A DNA stretch of 64,000 nucleotides from Bimuria novae-zelandiae CBS 107.79 (Eukaryota; Ascomycota; Dothideomycetes; Pleosporales; Didymosphaeriaceae): positions 860,675-924,674 of the forward strand of contig ML976664.1 of assembly GCA_010015655.1 (NCBI GenBank), read 5' to 3'. Positions 10,056 to 21,832 of this stretch are shown here, piece by piece; position 1 is the first letter of the stretch, and each line of letters starts with the position of its first letter. Below the pieces are notes generated by a model, which did no database searches, was not told where the DNA came from, and worked only from the letters and a program-made list of their open reading frames with translations. A program made the translations under genes and the position numbers.

Positions 10056-11930
10056 TTATCGATATCTACTTGGTGTTCTGATGATTCGGCCTCTGCGCGA
10101 CTGTGAGGCGGATGCAACAGATGAGGCCTTATCAACATCTACAGCCTCACGCTGAGGCTGTTTTTTCTTAGTAGGCTTGCTAGGAGGCTTTAAAGCCTTC
10201 TTATTTACTAATTTGGATATTTTAATCTATTTTTAAAGTTAACTTTGTGCCTTGCGGGCCTGTTACTTAAGGCGTCGCTCTATAGCCTTATTAGCCCTCT
10301 GCTTTGCGCGTGCATCTTTAGCAGCTGCTTAAGCAACACGCCTCTCCTAAGGTAGCCTTATTTTAAGCTACTAGCTAGCCTGACGTGCCTTTACTTGCTT
10401 ACGTTTTTAAAGCTGTAGTTACTGCGCTTTAGCATCTTTTTCGTGTAGATAATCACGTGCCCGCTGAACGCGATAAGGTAATACGAAAACAGATCCCCCT
10501 TAATCCTTATAAGGCTAATTAAAAGGCAGAGGCCTGCCTCGCTTTAAGCGTTTCTTTTAGATAGTTAGGGCCTTCCATAGGCCCTAATTTTTATGCTCTG
10601 CAAGCTGTGCTCGTGCAGAGATTAAGTGTACAGTTTAACTCAGCTTTTTAGCTACATTACTAGCCCCTACATTAATATAAGCTTTTAGAAGCCTATTAAT
10701 TTTCCTCTAATCTAATGCGCTAAGTACTAAGATTAAGCTTTCTCGTAATTCTTGCTTAGGTACGTGATCGTTGTTAAACCGCTTAAGGATAACTTCTAAA
10801 TATAGAGGTGATAGGCCAGTAGCCTTAAAGGCCCGGAGTATTAATAGCTGCCTTATAGTACTAACCCAGGCCTTCTAGAATAAGCTAAAGAAGTCCCTTT
10901 TAGCAATAGAGGCTATTCCTAGGCTATCTTGTAAGAAGGCCAATAGCTCGTTTGAATATGCTGTTGATAGAGGCTTGAACATGCAGACATCTAGAGGCTG
11001 CAGCGTATAGGTCGAATGTGGTGGATAGATAGCTAACAGGATCTTATTACGATCGCAAAAGTCGATAAAATCCATAGTAACGTGAGATCCATGGCCATCG
11101 AGGATTAATAGTCGATATGATCGTCCAGCTTTTGACTTTATGAGGCGATTAAACACCTGTTGAAGCCATGCAAGGCCTATCTGATTGTTCGTCCAGCCAG
11201 ATTCTGATACAGTGATAAAGACTTAATAATGTTGAGGGTTGAGGTCCTCTATCCAACTTGATTGTATATCTGTAGAGGTGGCCTGATAGATTAGAGCTGG
11301 ATCTAGGGCAGATCCGTCGGCGCATATGCAAGCGATGATCGATATCCATTCACGGCTACCATCCTGAATAGCTTGCCTTACTGCCTTGCTCTCGTACAGA
11401 GGTCTATCAAAGATCCTCTTTGAGCGGGAGGTGATGCCGAGCAGGCAGCCTTTTTCGTCCATATTGTATATATGCTGAGTCTCGATCTGATACTGGCCAA
11501 TCTTTTGCTGTAGAAGCTGAAAGTAGTCCTCATATTTGCCTAGGGAATCAGCTTTATGGCGATTGCTGTCGATGCCGGTCGTCCATCGTGATATCAAGGA
11601 TTCAGGGTGGCGCCTCACAAAGCGATCAACCCATGATAAGCTAACCTCCTTTTTGGCTATAGTAGAGGCAAAGCTTTGTATCATTTGCCGTGTAGGAGGA
11701 AGGCCACGTTCAGTAAGGCCTCTAATATATCGTAGGAGCTCTGATTCTTGCTGTGGGCTGAGATTTCGACGTGTAGAGTCGGTATCTGCATGCGCCTGCG
11801 TGACGCCTTGGTGCCGGCGCGTCAATGTAGAAAGTGCAACACCATATTCTTTTGCAATTTTTCTATATGAAAAAGATGCTCCTGGCTCTTGCGATTCGAT
11901 TGCTGTAATTGCTGCCTTGATTGGATCCAT
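10056..11930 (-). pseudogene. Fot1/pogo transposase with 18 in-frame stops
   Basis: The frame opens at the ATG at 11930 (MDPIKAAITAIESQEPG) and ends at the TAA at 10056, 624 codons. The N-terminus has a psq-type helix-turn-helix (SYRKIAKEYGVALSTLTRR) and a CENP-B/Tc5-type second DNA-binding domain (LSPQQESELLRYI through FVRRHPESL). The DDE_1 catalytic core shows NMDEKG, LLILDGHGSH and LQPLDV, so all three acidic residues are present. The C-terminus is basic and Gln/Lys rich. Stops fall at 11223, 10875 and then 16 times between 10709 and 10227; all are TAA or TAG, never TGA, and each is one C-to-T step from CAA or CAG. Not functional as it stands. Confidence 0.92.
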
Positions 11931-11972
11931 ATTGGTGGGGATGCGGCGCGTGAAAGTTGGTACGTTGCATGG

Positions 11973-12019
11973 TGGGGTGTTGCATTGACTGACGTGTTGC
12001 ACTGACTGCCGAGGCACGG
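11973..12019 (-). repeat. Right terminal inverted repeat of the Fot1/pogo element (47 bp)
   Basis: Reverse complement starts CCGTGCCTCGGCAGTCAGTG, identical to the left end except base 2. Flanked outside by TA at 12020-12021. Confidence 0.95.
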
Positions 12020-12971
12020 TATAACCACAACCACAACCTTCGACCATCAAACTTTAGATATTGCAACGCATGCGCGGCCCAACTTGTATAACTCTACAAG
12101 ATACGCTGATAGACGCGTAAGGTAGAGGATGACGATGGGAATGGGAATAAGAATGGGATTTAGATCGCTACGGTACACCTTCCAGCGCACCAAGGAGGCT
12201 CCAGAAGCAACTCCCGCGGAGCATCACCCGTCCCAGCGCAGCGGTTCTCAACATCCTTATATACGCCGATCACCCACATGCAAGCGCACGCACTCAGCCT
12301 CAGCCAAGCATGGCCCCAAGCAAGCCAAGTGGCCACTCCCAAGACCGCGATTTGCATGCTTTCGCATTCACCGGACGATCAATGCCCAAGATCAAATTTC
12401 GCGACATCAATCGTCCGTGCGGGGCATCTGAAAACCCAAAGGACAGGGAGAGTTTCGCTTCGGTGCGTTGGGTTTTGCGTGCTCGTTAGCCCCTGTTTCG
12501 AAGAAATATTGAGGCTGACTCGGGGAGTGTGATTTGCGTTGAGGGTGCCCCCATGGTATACGTGCTGTGATATTGTCTGGTTTCCAAGCGCTGACGGTAA
12601 GGCTGTGGGTGTGGGTGAAGGGCGGGTGTTGCGGCCCAACCCAACCTAGCGTTCCACGAAAGGAACCAAGGGGTAGAATGTGAAGAAGATACGATTGCAT
12701 TTTCTGTAGATGGATGCTCGACTCAGCAATGAGGAGCGCCGTGCATCTACCTATCCAAAAAGTTTGTACTAAAGCTAAAGAAACAAGAAACCCCCATGGC
12801 CGTGAAGTCGTGGAAGCATTCAATGAGAAGCCGACTCCTTTTTCGAAGTAAAAACATCGCGATAAAGCAAATGTAGGAAAAGCCTTCCGGAAGGCGAACG
12901 TAAAGTTCGGGTATCTCTGAAAGGCATCGCGTCATCAGTCTCACATGCATCAGCCCAAAAGTAATCGCAAA
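12020..12971. other. Intergenic between transposon and MFS gene
   Basis: No supported coding region. It lies downstream of the minus-strand MFS gene and holds its 3' end. Confidence 0.5.
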
Positions 12972-14821
12972 TCAAACAGAAACTGGGAACGAGCCAGCCA
13001 GATCGCCCCGGATGTTTCTTGCGGGAACTAGGACGGCGGGCTCGGGCGGGCATTCCAGCTTCTCGCTGTCAATCTTCTCTTGGGAGACTCGCCGTGAAAC
13101 GGCCTCGCTGTTGACGCGTGTCGCTGAGCGAGAGAGGATTCGGCTCGTCGAATCAACTGTCGCGCGGCTGGGTCTCCTCTTCTCTGCCGCCTCGGCCTTG
13201 TCGTGTTTGCCGAAGAAACGCCAGATATGAGTGCTGACATGAGCGCCATCCTCGCATGGGAGATGCCATCTCGCCATGACCATGCACGTCGCGGAGAGCG
13301 TCAGACTCACGGCGGACCAAAGCTGGACGGTGAGATAGTCAGAGTATTCGGTAACTAGGTGACCTGCAATGAGAGGTCCAATAAGCGCAGGGACGGCAGC
13401 CACACTGTACATCATGCCAGTCCACTGGCCGAGCATCGAGTGAGCGAGATGCTCGTTGGAGGGATCAGTGTAGGTACACTTGAGAATGTTGCCGATTGAG
13501 GCAGGCGGGAGCCCGATGACAGTGCCCGAAAACGCGCCGAAGAAGACACAGAAGGCTATCGCAGCAGCTGTGGATCCCGCCAGTGTCCACAAGATATAGA
13601 CTAGAAGCGAACAGAAGATCTGTGAGCCGATATGCATGTTGAGAGCGCCGAGTCGGTCGCCGACGAAGGCGAAGGCGAGGCGTCCGACCGTGGAGGCGCC
13701 ATTCATGATCATGAGCATGTAGTAGGTTTGCATAGGCGCGGAAGTTGGTTCAGACTCGCGAATTAGCGTTTTCGCGCCACCGCGGGTTCCCAGTCCATTC
13801 ACAGAAGCCCACTAGTAGAAGTCAGTCAATATCCACACTTGGGGAAGTACCTACTGCACATACCTCTTCAAGGTTGAAGAAGACCGGATAGAAGCCCAGG
13901 AACAGCCAGGCGACAGCGACAGTAAACCAGCAGAAAGCTTTGTTGCCGAGTGCATCCTTATCGATCCATGTGCTGAGTTTCCCATAGCTTTGAGACTTGG
14001 GGTGCACGTGTACTGGGTTGGGAATCGCGAAAAAGAACGAGAATGCGCAAGTGGCGCCGGCGAGACCAGCAACACCGCGAACAGCATTGTTGAATCCGAG
14101 CTCTTCAATGAGCCACCTGATCATAGCCGGGTATATGACGCCGGCAACACTAGCTCCACAGGCAACAACACCGACGGCCAGAGATTTGTGTTGTCTGAAC
14201 CACGTAGAAGCAACTGCACGTGTTAGTGAGTGAACCAGGTGAGGGATAGACGGCATACATACTTTGAGAGCTAGATACGAAGAAACATGCCATTCCTAAG
14301 CCTACCACAAGCCCCTGAGTAGCCCAGATTGAGCCGAAGTTGGCCTGTCCGTCTCCAGTCGGATGAGCAACGGAAAGCATGAACAAGCCAAATGGGACGA
14401 GAATGCTACCCGTCAAGACCACCCAACGGAAGTGGCCTGCGTCAAGGAGTTTTCCGATCGGTGCCGAGAAGAGCAGAACAAGGAAGCATTGAGTAGATCC
14501 AATCAGGTTCAGTCTGAGCTGGTCGGAGTCTCGTAGAGAGTTCCCGACGTAGTAGGAGGAGAAGGTGCCGTAGGCGTTGACGAGACCCCACGAATTGAAC
14601 ATGAGGAAGAAGCATCCGAGCCAGCAAGCGTACGCTCGCCATGTGCGTGGCCACTTTGGCTCCAAAATGTCCTCTATCGAAGAGGTCATGGAGATGTTTT
14701 CGACTGATACGGTTTCCTGGGATCTGGAGCTTGAGAAAGGCAGAGTGTTTTGCCTCTCCTTTTGACTCTCCTCGTCCACGGGCTGGTGTGACATGGTGGT
14801 GTTTGATGGCGCTTGCCGCAT
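12972..14821 (-). CDS. MFS transporter, monocarboxylate-transporter (MCT) type
   Basis: Three exons (14821-14263, 14213-13864, 13811-12972), 582 residues. A hydrophilic N-terminus of about 75 residues precedes the first membrane segment (AYACWLGCFFLMFNSWGLVNAYGTF, with the WG-N-GTF pattern of fungal MCT-like transporters). Splice joins restore SSSQIASTWFRQHKSLAVG and FNLEEWASVNGLG, both typical of the family. About 12 hydrophobic segments are visible in two halves with a loop after the sixth; the C-terminal tail of about 75 residues is polar and Ser/Arg rich. Fungal members move monocarboxylates or related small acids at the plasma membrane; the substrate cannot be read from sequence. It stands alone, with no enzyme genes nearby. 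Confidence 0.88.
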
Positions 14822-17800
14822 TAAGCGTCAATCGCAATAGGGAGGTGATGTCCGAGAGTAACCGCCTATCGAAGCAAGGAACTCAACACGTCAGGAGAAC
14901 TATGTTGGTCGATTGGGTGTAACAGCGTTTGCAAGCCAAAGACCGATTATGCATACGATACTCTGGAAGTGTTGGTGTTGTTTTGGAAGAAGGACTGTTC
15001 GGGACGACGCAATGGTAGGATGCGCTCAAAGGACACGAGTGAAAGACGGATTTACTCGTCGAGGGTCCGAGGAGCTTTCGCAGAGTAAATACTTGAGTCA
15101 ATGTTCTCCAGAGAGATTACCCCAGGTAGTTGGTCGATGGCTGACTGGTGTGGGCCCCACCATCCGCAAGCACGCGTATATGGTCGCCACCCGTTCAACA
15201 TGATCTGTGTGGCTGGCATCATTTGCACTGACGTGCTACTAGAGACCCATTGTAAAGAGCGGATTAGATGGCCCGGTGACACAAGCAACGCAAGGAAACG
15301 CTTCCAAGCGATGGCCAAGCGTCTAAGGCTCCACAACTGACGCGGAATTCTAGATTCCGCAAGTCTCAGGGTCTTTTCGCTGCCTTCGGGCATCTGCCAA
15401 GATGATTGAATTCACGGGTGGGCGGTACGCTGCAGCCACCCAAAGCGGAAGCGCTGGTGAAGTGGGCAGCTGTTCCCCCGATGCCTACTTGGCAGTCAGA
15501 TTTCATCAATCGAGGCACTCTGCACACGGGCGTAATGCTGTGGTACTTTTTTCGTTGGCCGGACAAGCACAATGGCCTTTATCTTGCTCACTGTATGCAC
15601 ACGCGGCACTAGCTCTTGATATCTGCATCGGCAGTCGTAGATGGCTGACGCAACTGCCTCGATCGTTTTTGTGAGCAGACACACCACGCTGAGTAGATCC
15701 ATAGGTTCAATGTAGGTTAGGGATGGATGCCCAGAGTCTGTTTCGGCAAAAATATGGATGCTGCTACTCAAGAACCGAAAGAATAATGGGCTTAGGAAGA
15801 ATAGGGAGTGTAGCGGAGCGGGACACACACCCGCGGGTGCTTGACAACGCGAGCGGGAACCTGAGAAACCCATTCGAGTCAAGGGCAGAATGCACTGACT
15901 GCGGCCCGTACAACCGTTCAGAGTCATGGCAGCATTATGCACCAACCACGCCCTCTCGAAGATGTATGAAAGAAATGACCGGTACCAAACTGCAGAGAGA
16001 CGGAGGGTTCCAAGATTACTCGATGAGTACACATGTCCACATCGCAGTGATTGTGTACATAAACCCAAGACGGGCGGTGCCTCAATGGTTGAAAGCGGCT
16101 AGAGTATGGCGATCATTCACAGAGAGTTGAGTGAAACGATTCAAAGCGACTTGGCGGTGCCGTATTTGGATCGTGATTGCAATAGGATTCGCAGGGAGGT
16201 GTCAGCGAAGTTCGGCCTTGGGCAAACGAGTGGACTCCGCCAGGCACGGGACGTCTCTTGGGGGGCAAACTTCGAAACCATTGTTACACGGTGCCGCCGT
16301 TGATCCGTTCTGGACGGCTCGCTCGTTTATCTCGCCGGAAGAAGCAGAAACGCAGAGGCTGGGCGTGGGATACAAGCAGATTGTGCCAAGCAGCCGCTAC
16401 CTCCTGGACAAGACTTCTCTATCTTGTCAGTGGAACCCGCTGCATCAGCGGATGAGGCTGTGTCAAGATAACGAAGCACTGCGCCCAGACATGATGGCCG
16501 CCATGACCCGTCATGGTCGAAGATGATTGTAACATCCTCAAGCTTGGCAGCGCACATGTACGTCGGGGAGTACCAAACCGGGTATCCCTGGATGCCTTGC
16601 GGTGAGTATTACAATGACGTGAGCTGATAAGGAAGTTTGGAGCGGACCCATGCTGAGGAAAGCGTGGCCGTGGAGATGAACACGTTGGACGATTGGGGGA
16701 GGGATGATCGCCTGTGAGGTCTTTGGTGTTGAGGCTTTGCCAAGGCGTCTAAGCGGGCCCCCTTGCGGCGATCGATCGAACTGTCCAGCCGCATGATCCT
16801 ACACTGCATATCCATCGTTTCGAGTCACCAGCAGTAACGAATGGGGAAGTCTTCTGTATCATTGAAATCCATTATAATCGTTACTCCGTAGGGTACATGT
16901 AACCAACGTCTGGAGTATCAATCTGGAGTAGTGCGACGGCTCCCAGAGTAGGTGCCCTACTTCCCAAGACCTCCGAGCACGCCCCTGACTCCATAGTTGC
17001 GCGCTCGGCAATAATTACTCTATTTCGCAGCCCAAAGTGGACTCTGCAATTTCCCTAAGTTTACTATTAATCCCCATTAGAGATACTTATCGCACACTTT
17101 CGGCAATCTATCCATCCGTCGCCTAACTAAAAGCTAATCTTGCAGATCACTCTCAGCATTCTTGGCCGCTACCGTGGGTACCTTAGGGTACTCTCCCTTC
17201 CAAATCCGCTTCGGGACCATCAAACACCGGAAAGAAAAAGTCCCAAGGGATCGACGTCTTAACTATCTCTTAGGACCCTGAGTGTCGGATAATAAAGACT
17301 TAGGAGTTGCAAGACAGCGACGGCTCTCCGCCTCTCCACCACTCACCGTCAGTAGTGTGCCCCAGCCCTAGCGTTTGGTACCGGTGGGTACAACGCAAAG
17401 TCACGTACCCTCCACCGACGTCAGCCGGTGTCACGGATGATTTTCGCTATTCCTTCCGCATGTACGAGTACTACAGAGTTGTTTTGCCCATTATCGATCG
17501 TTTTGGTGCGAGGTTCTCCTTGCCATACTACTTTGCACAGACGCGCGGTTGGTGGCGGAGCGAAGCTTTTATTATCATTCGTCTATCGCCTAAGTCCGTT
17601 CCAATTTTCCACGGAAGTTCTACATATGCAATTCCAAAAGTTGGTGTACCAATGTCAATGTCGCAGTCACGATATTTCAGGGCTTCAAGTGCCGCAGCAG
17701 AAGGATCGAAGAGCTTCTTGTTTATCGTGGCTGTCCTATTGGTACATGTCAGCGGCACTTGCATCCTCTGGATCCGTCTCCGTCTCCGTCTCCGCGTTTT

Positions 17801-20105
17801 CCCGCTGCCGCATCCTTGCCTGTCACCTTCCTCCGAGACGAAGATACCGACTATCGCAAAGATAAGCGTTACAGGTATGACAGTATAGCAACACTGAAGA
17901 TCAACTATGCTACGAGTCTCGCTAATGTAGTTACGCCTCTGATAGTGGTGTTTGTTAAAATGAACGGAGTACTCAGACTTTCTCTGTACAGCGCTGGACG
18001 TCGCGGTACAGTCTTGAGAAACCGCATTGCTGTCACCTGCAGCTACATGGAAGAGTTGCAGTGAGAGACTCTACGAGTGGCTTGTCGCTAGGAAGCGTGC
18101 ATTTTTAAGCCATAGGAATTTTATTCTGTGGCTGTGATCATCGTCGCGTTTCTCAGTTGCTGTATGTCACATGACCTGTTCAAGTCGTTAACGATGATAA
18201 AATGTGAGGAAGGGAAGACGGCTGCGTTGATTTCTCTATCGTAGAGATATCCTACATATATATAGACGTTGGATCCTGCCAAGAGTCTAGGCATGGAACC
18301 TGATAGAATCGAAGCTGATGGAATTATACCGTAACATAAAAGAACCCCTTTATCCGCGCTCTCGAAGTTGATGAAACATCCCATGGTCACAACGAGGAGC
18401 GTACTTTCTGGAAGAACGAAGACCTCGACATCGCTCCACAATCGCAATGCACCTGGGGATGGTGCGGCTACGCGGTGTTCTGGTGGAGTTCTGGCTTTCC
18501 ATCTTCGTCTCTTCGGATTGCGCAAAGAACCTTTTTGCCTGCTCGAAAGTATCCTCTGCGTGCCCGCGAGTAATGCCATGACTGACAATATAATAGAAGC
18601 AAATTCGGTGTGCTGCCTCTCGTACTTCCGCTACGGCCTTCCGATCATCGACAACGTCACTCTAGATTCCGCTGATGTCCATGACCGGAATGTCATCCGC
18701 TTCGATGGCTGTCTCGGAATGAGAGTGTATCTTGTGCCCATTTTGAAGCGTTAGATTGAGCGCTGATAGCGGCGCGGTCTCGGCAGTGGTGGTGAACATG
18801 ACAGCGGCGTTTCCTGTATCTTGCGGAAGGGCAGTTAAAAAAAACGAGTTTCAAGATGAGCGTGCTTCGTCTAGAAGAGCTTCAAGTAACCCCAAGCTCT
18901 GGTCTTGGTCGAATTTCAACGAAGACGGGATGTAGGGTTGGAGATCGGCGAACCGTCGAGCCACCATCGTACGGGAACAGGGTGTCCTTTAATGTAGGGA
19001 AAATAAGTACCATGATGTGCGGTAGTTAACGATATGGACATGTTGGCACCGGTAGTCATCAAGATGGTGCTGTCAGGTATAAGATACTAGTTGAGAGTAG
19101 GATGCTGCCTATGTACGGCTGAATAAAGACCACGTGAATCTCTGCTACGACCTTGCAAAGATAGGATAAGTTTTTAATTATACATAGCAAGCGCGATAGA
19201 TGCACGATCTCGCTCTGTTCTTAACATTCTAAGTGCCGACGTGTGACGTTGGATCGTTAACAGGGACTATAGCTGTTAAATGAGTAGAGTGACTATTAGA
19301 TGTAGACCCTAAAAGACAAGAGCAACACAAAGATCCCTTGCGTCCTGTACACTTTTCTTACTGTAGATAGTCTTCTGCTAGAGTGACATTGCTAGCATTA
19401 CCGTTAAGCGCGACATTTGCGCATGCACCTGAATCCCCACGCTTCTGCCTGAACCGCGCAGCACAGCCGAGGACAGACGCTAAATCTCCAACACACAGCC
19501 CGCTAAATAAGCGCACATAACACCTTAGCAGCCCCATCCCGCATTTTGCATATCTATATAACCATTTCTTATAACAATTTTCGATTGTGCAGTGCGAGGA
19601 TTTGTACGAACCCATTTCTTGCCTTTTACCAGAAGTGGCCGCGAGTCCCGCACCTCACTGCACTTACGTAATCTTTGGAAACAACATCGCCTGCCAAGCG
19701 CGCGGGTTCGATTTCTGTTTTGCGCATCGCTTCTTCTTTTCTTTTGCTTTTTTTTGTTCCCCGGGTCTAATACAATAGCAACGCCAGGGCGACATGCTTC
19801 CTTTCGCCTTAGATATTTTTATTAGCTAGGAGGTGGCTTTCGAACCTCTCGTCTCTCGACCCTTGTGCTTGAGTCCTGCACATGTATCCCTGGCGTCTGC
19901 ACGATATGGTAATGATGAAATGTGGTGTACATACACTCCAAGTTCCGGAGACGAGGAGAAGTTCAAAGAATGGTATGAGCATGCTACTACAGAAAAGCCC
20001 CTACGAGATAGACAACCACGGCAAGCTTTTCTTACCAGATACGCCATTGCTACGTGTGAAAAGCGCCCTTTGACCAATCTACGCCAGCCGAACTCCCTGC
20101 ATCCT
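14822..20105. other. 5.3-kb gene-poor region
   Basis: Apart from a possible STAND relic at 15496-15702, no frame can be assigned. The longer frames (15723-16130 plus, 17307-17888 plus, 18121-18588 minus) overlap other frames and lack domains. A short CCGTCT repeat lies near 17775. The base composition is mixed and not strongly AT-rich. Confidence 0.5.
15496..15702 (-). pseudogene. Possible relic of a fungal STAND N-terminal domain
   Basis: From the ATG at 15702 the minus strand reads MDLLSVVCLLTKTIEAVAS and continues AIYDCRCRYQELVPRVHTV. This resembles the N-terminal helical domain of fungal NACHT or ankyrin proteins, which typically begins MDPLSI or MEPLGA and has a similar hydrophobic-charged pattern. 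Resemblance stops after about 45 residues and the frame ends at 15496, with no NACHT motif downstream on this strand. It may be a solo domain, a decayed gene or chance. Confidence 0.3.
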
Positions 20106-21573
20106 CTACCTACACCGCTTCTCCACAATGTTCGCGCCCTGCTCCTCGTACTCCTTTTTGCTAATCCAGAGCTGGTGGAAGCTGCCCAAGCTCGCCAGGA
20201 TACTTCCTCCAATCCATGCGGCGTACTTGCGCTCCACAACGGGCCCCGGTGCAATTAGCTTGTTTCTGGTGCTTGGGTAGATGTTGTTGATCTCGTAGTT
20301 TAGGCGGTCGCCGAACTTGTACAGCAGGGTGCTCGCGCCCGTGACGACGATGTTTTGGAGCAGGATGGGGCGCTGGTCCGCGTCGACGTGCTGGACGGCG
20401 GCCTGCACAAGGCGCGGCAGCGTGTGCTCGTCCTTGGGCCGGGGGTTCGCGTCGTCGGTGAGCGCGGCGTTGGCGTCGAAGAGGCCTTCGGCGGCCTTGA
20501 AACGGTCAACGCCGAAGACCTGGTTCCAGCCGTCGGGCATCTCGAAGGGCCGGCCTGGCATGCTCTTGGCGATTTCCTCGTTGGTGCCGTTAGACAGACG
20601 GCCGGGGCCGGGCCAGACTTCTACCACGGATTCCTTGTACTCTGTGAGGACGCGCTCTTCTTGGTAGTAGCGGAACGAGTCTGTCGGGGGCGTATCAAAG
20701 GTCCTGTAGACAGCTTGCGCGGGGGAGCCGGCGTCGACCTGCGTCTTGGATTTGACGAGGTAGTGCGGGGTGAGCGGTATTTCGGGCTGCGAGCGTTTGA
20801 AGCCGAGGCGGATCTGGTTGGAGACGAAGTTGCCTGCTAGTGGGGATTTCTGCACGCCCTTTTTGAGGACCATGCCATCTAGCACGGGCGTGACGGAGGT
20901 GTGTGATGCGCCGACGTCGATGATGATGCCGGACGCTTTGCCGGATGCGAAGGCAGCGAGAACGCCCGTCTTCTGCAGGTAGAATGCTGGCGTACCCCAT
21001 TCCTCCATTGCGATTTCGATGGCCTTCTCGCGCGCTTTTGTAGGGTTCCAGCCGGGTTCTGTCATCAGCAAGGGCGATTCCTCGAGCGGCTTCTCCTGGT
21101 TCTCAATCGTCTCCATATTCACGTCCATGGCCTCTCCATTCCCGTTCTCCTTTGGATCGTCATTCAGCCCATTTTTCGAGGGGTCGCTTGCCCGGGTGCC
21201 GGTCAACCGCGACGTGATCGCATATTCCCATAACTTGGCGGCCGTGTCCCAGTCCTCCACGACGCCGTCTGCGCCCCAGTAGTTCTTTATTTGTAGATTG
21301 GGTGCAGGCCTGTATATTGCATTCTCGCCAAACAGGTATTGTGGGCCTGAGTCCGAGTCGATTTGGCCGTACCAACTGGGGCAGACGGATTTGGGGACGT
21401 CCTCGCCTGCAAAGCCGGCGCGGACGGAGGAATAGCCCGGGTCGAGCACGATCGCGGAGACCTCGTCTGCAGACACGGTTAGGTTGACTGCGAAGGGGGT
21501 AGCGAGTGCGAGTCTAAGTACCGCCTGCGTACTCGCCCGCAGCAGGCGTGGCCGAGGAATTGAGATTGTTCAT
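20106..21573 (-). CDS. ARP4: Actin-related protein 4 (Arp4)
   Basis: Two exons (21573-21522, 21466-20106), 470 residues. The tiny first exon (ATG at 21573) splices to give [16 protein letters not shown], the conserved Arp4 start; without it the frame would begin at a GTG. The actin fold shows the phosphate-1 region ([20 protein letters not shown]), [19 protein letters not shown] and a C-terminal [25 protein letters not shown]. An acidic insertion rich in Asn, Glu and Met around residues 110-150 is an Arp4-type departure from actin. Arp4 is a nuclear subunit of the INO80, SWR1 and NuA4 complexes and binds histones. Divergent from GUP1 with 259 bp between start codons. Confidence 0.95.
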
Positions 21574-21832
21574 TGCCCGCAAGAGTTGCGCCTTTTGAAG
21601 CTTCGCCGAGCTGTAACCAGGGGAATTATCGCGATTGACGCGTGAAGATTCGCCGTCTGTGCGCGCGCGGGTGGTGTTGCTGTGGGGTTAGTTTTCGTGG
21701 AGGAGTGCAAGTCGCATCGCGAACCGAACTTTCGAGGGTTGAACGTCGAGCTGTCCTTCCTCACCACAGCCCCACGCCCCAACGGCTAGGTTGCAACGCG
21801 CGCAAACGCCTGTCCAATGTTTCCAAAGCACA
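21574..21832. promoter_or_regulatory. Shared ARP4/GUP1 divergent promoter, 259 bp
   Basis: The two start codons face away from each other across 259 bp, so both promoters and both 5' leaders must fit here. No specific factor site is claimed. Confidence 0.6.

Larger units (their letters stand above)
9892..12021 (-). mobile_element. Fot1/pogo-type DNA transposon, 2,126 bp, full length but inactivated
   Basis: The element spans 9894-12019 between 47-bp terminal inverted repeats and is flanked by TA dinucleotides at 9892-9893 and 12020-12021, the target duplication of the Tc1/mariner-pogo superfamily. It carries one transposase frame on the minus strand (11930 to 10056), interrupted by 18 stops and no frameshift. 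The left part, which encodes the C-terminal half, is strikingly rich in TA dinucleotides. Ends and target site are intact, so the element died by point mutation, not by deletion. Confidence 0.93.

Noticed and set aside
12972..14821. Secondary-metabolite cluster around the MFS transporter
   Set aside because: No synthase, oxidase or regulator gene lies within the flanking 5 kb on either side.
18121..18588. 155-codon minus-strand frame
   Set aside because: Overlaps an equally open plus-strand frame; no domain or family-like pattern.
19700..19730. tRNA T-arm-like GGGTTCGATTTC
   Set aside because: The arm pairs only with several G-T wobbles and no acceptor stem or anticodon arm fits upstream.
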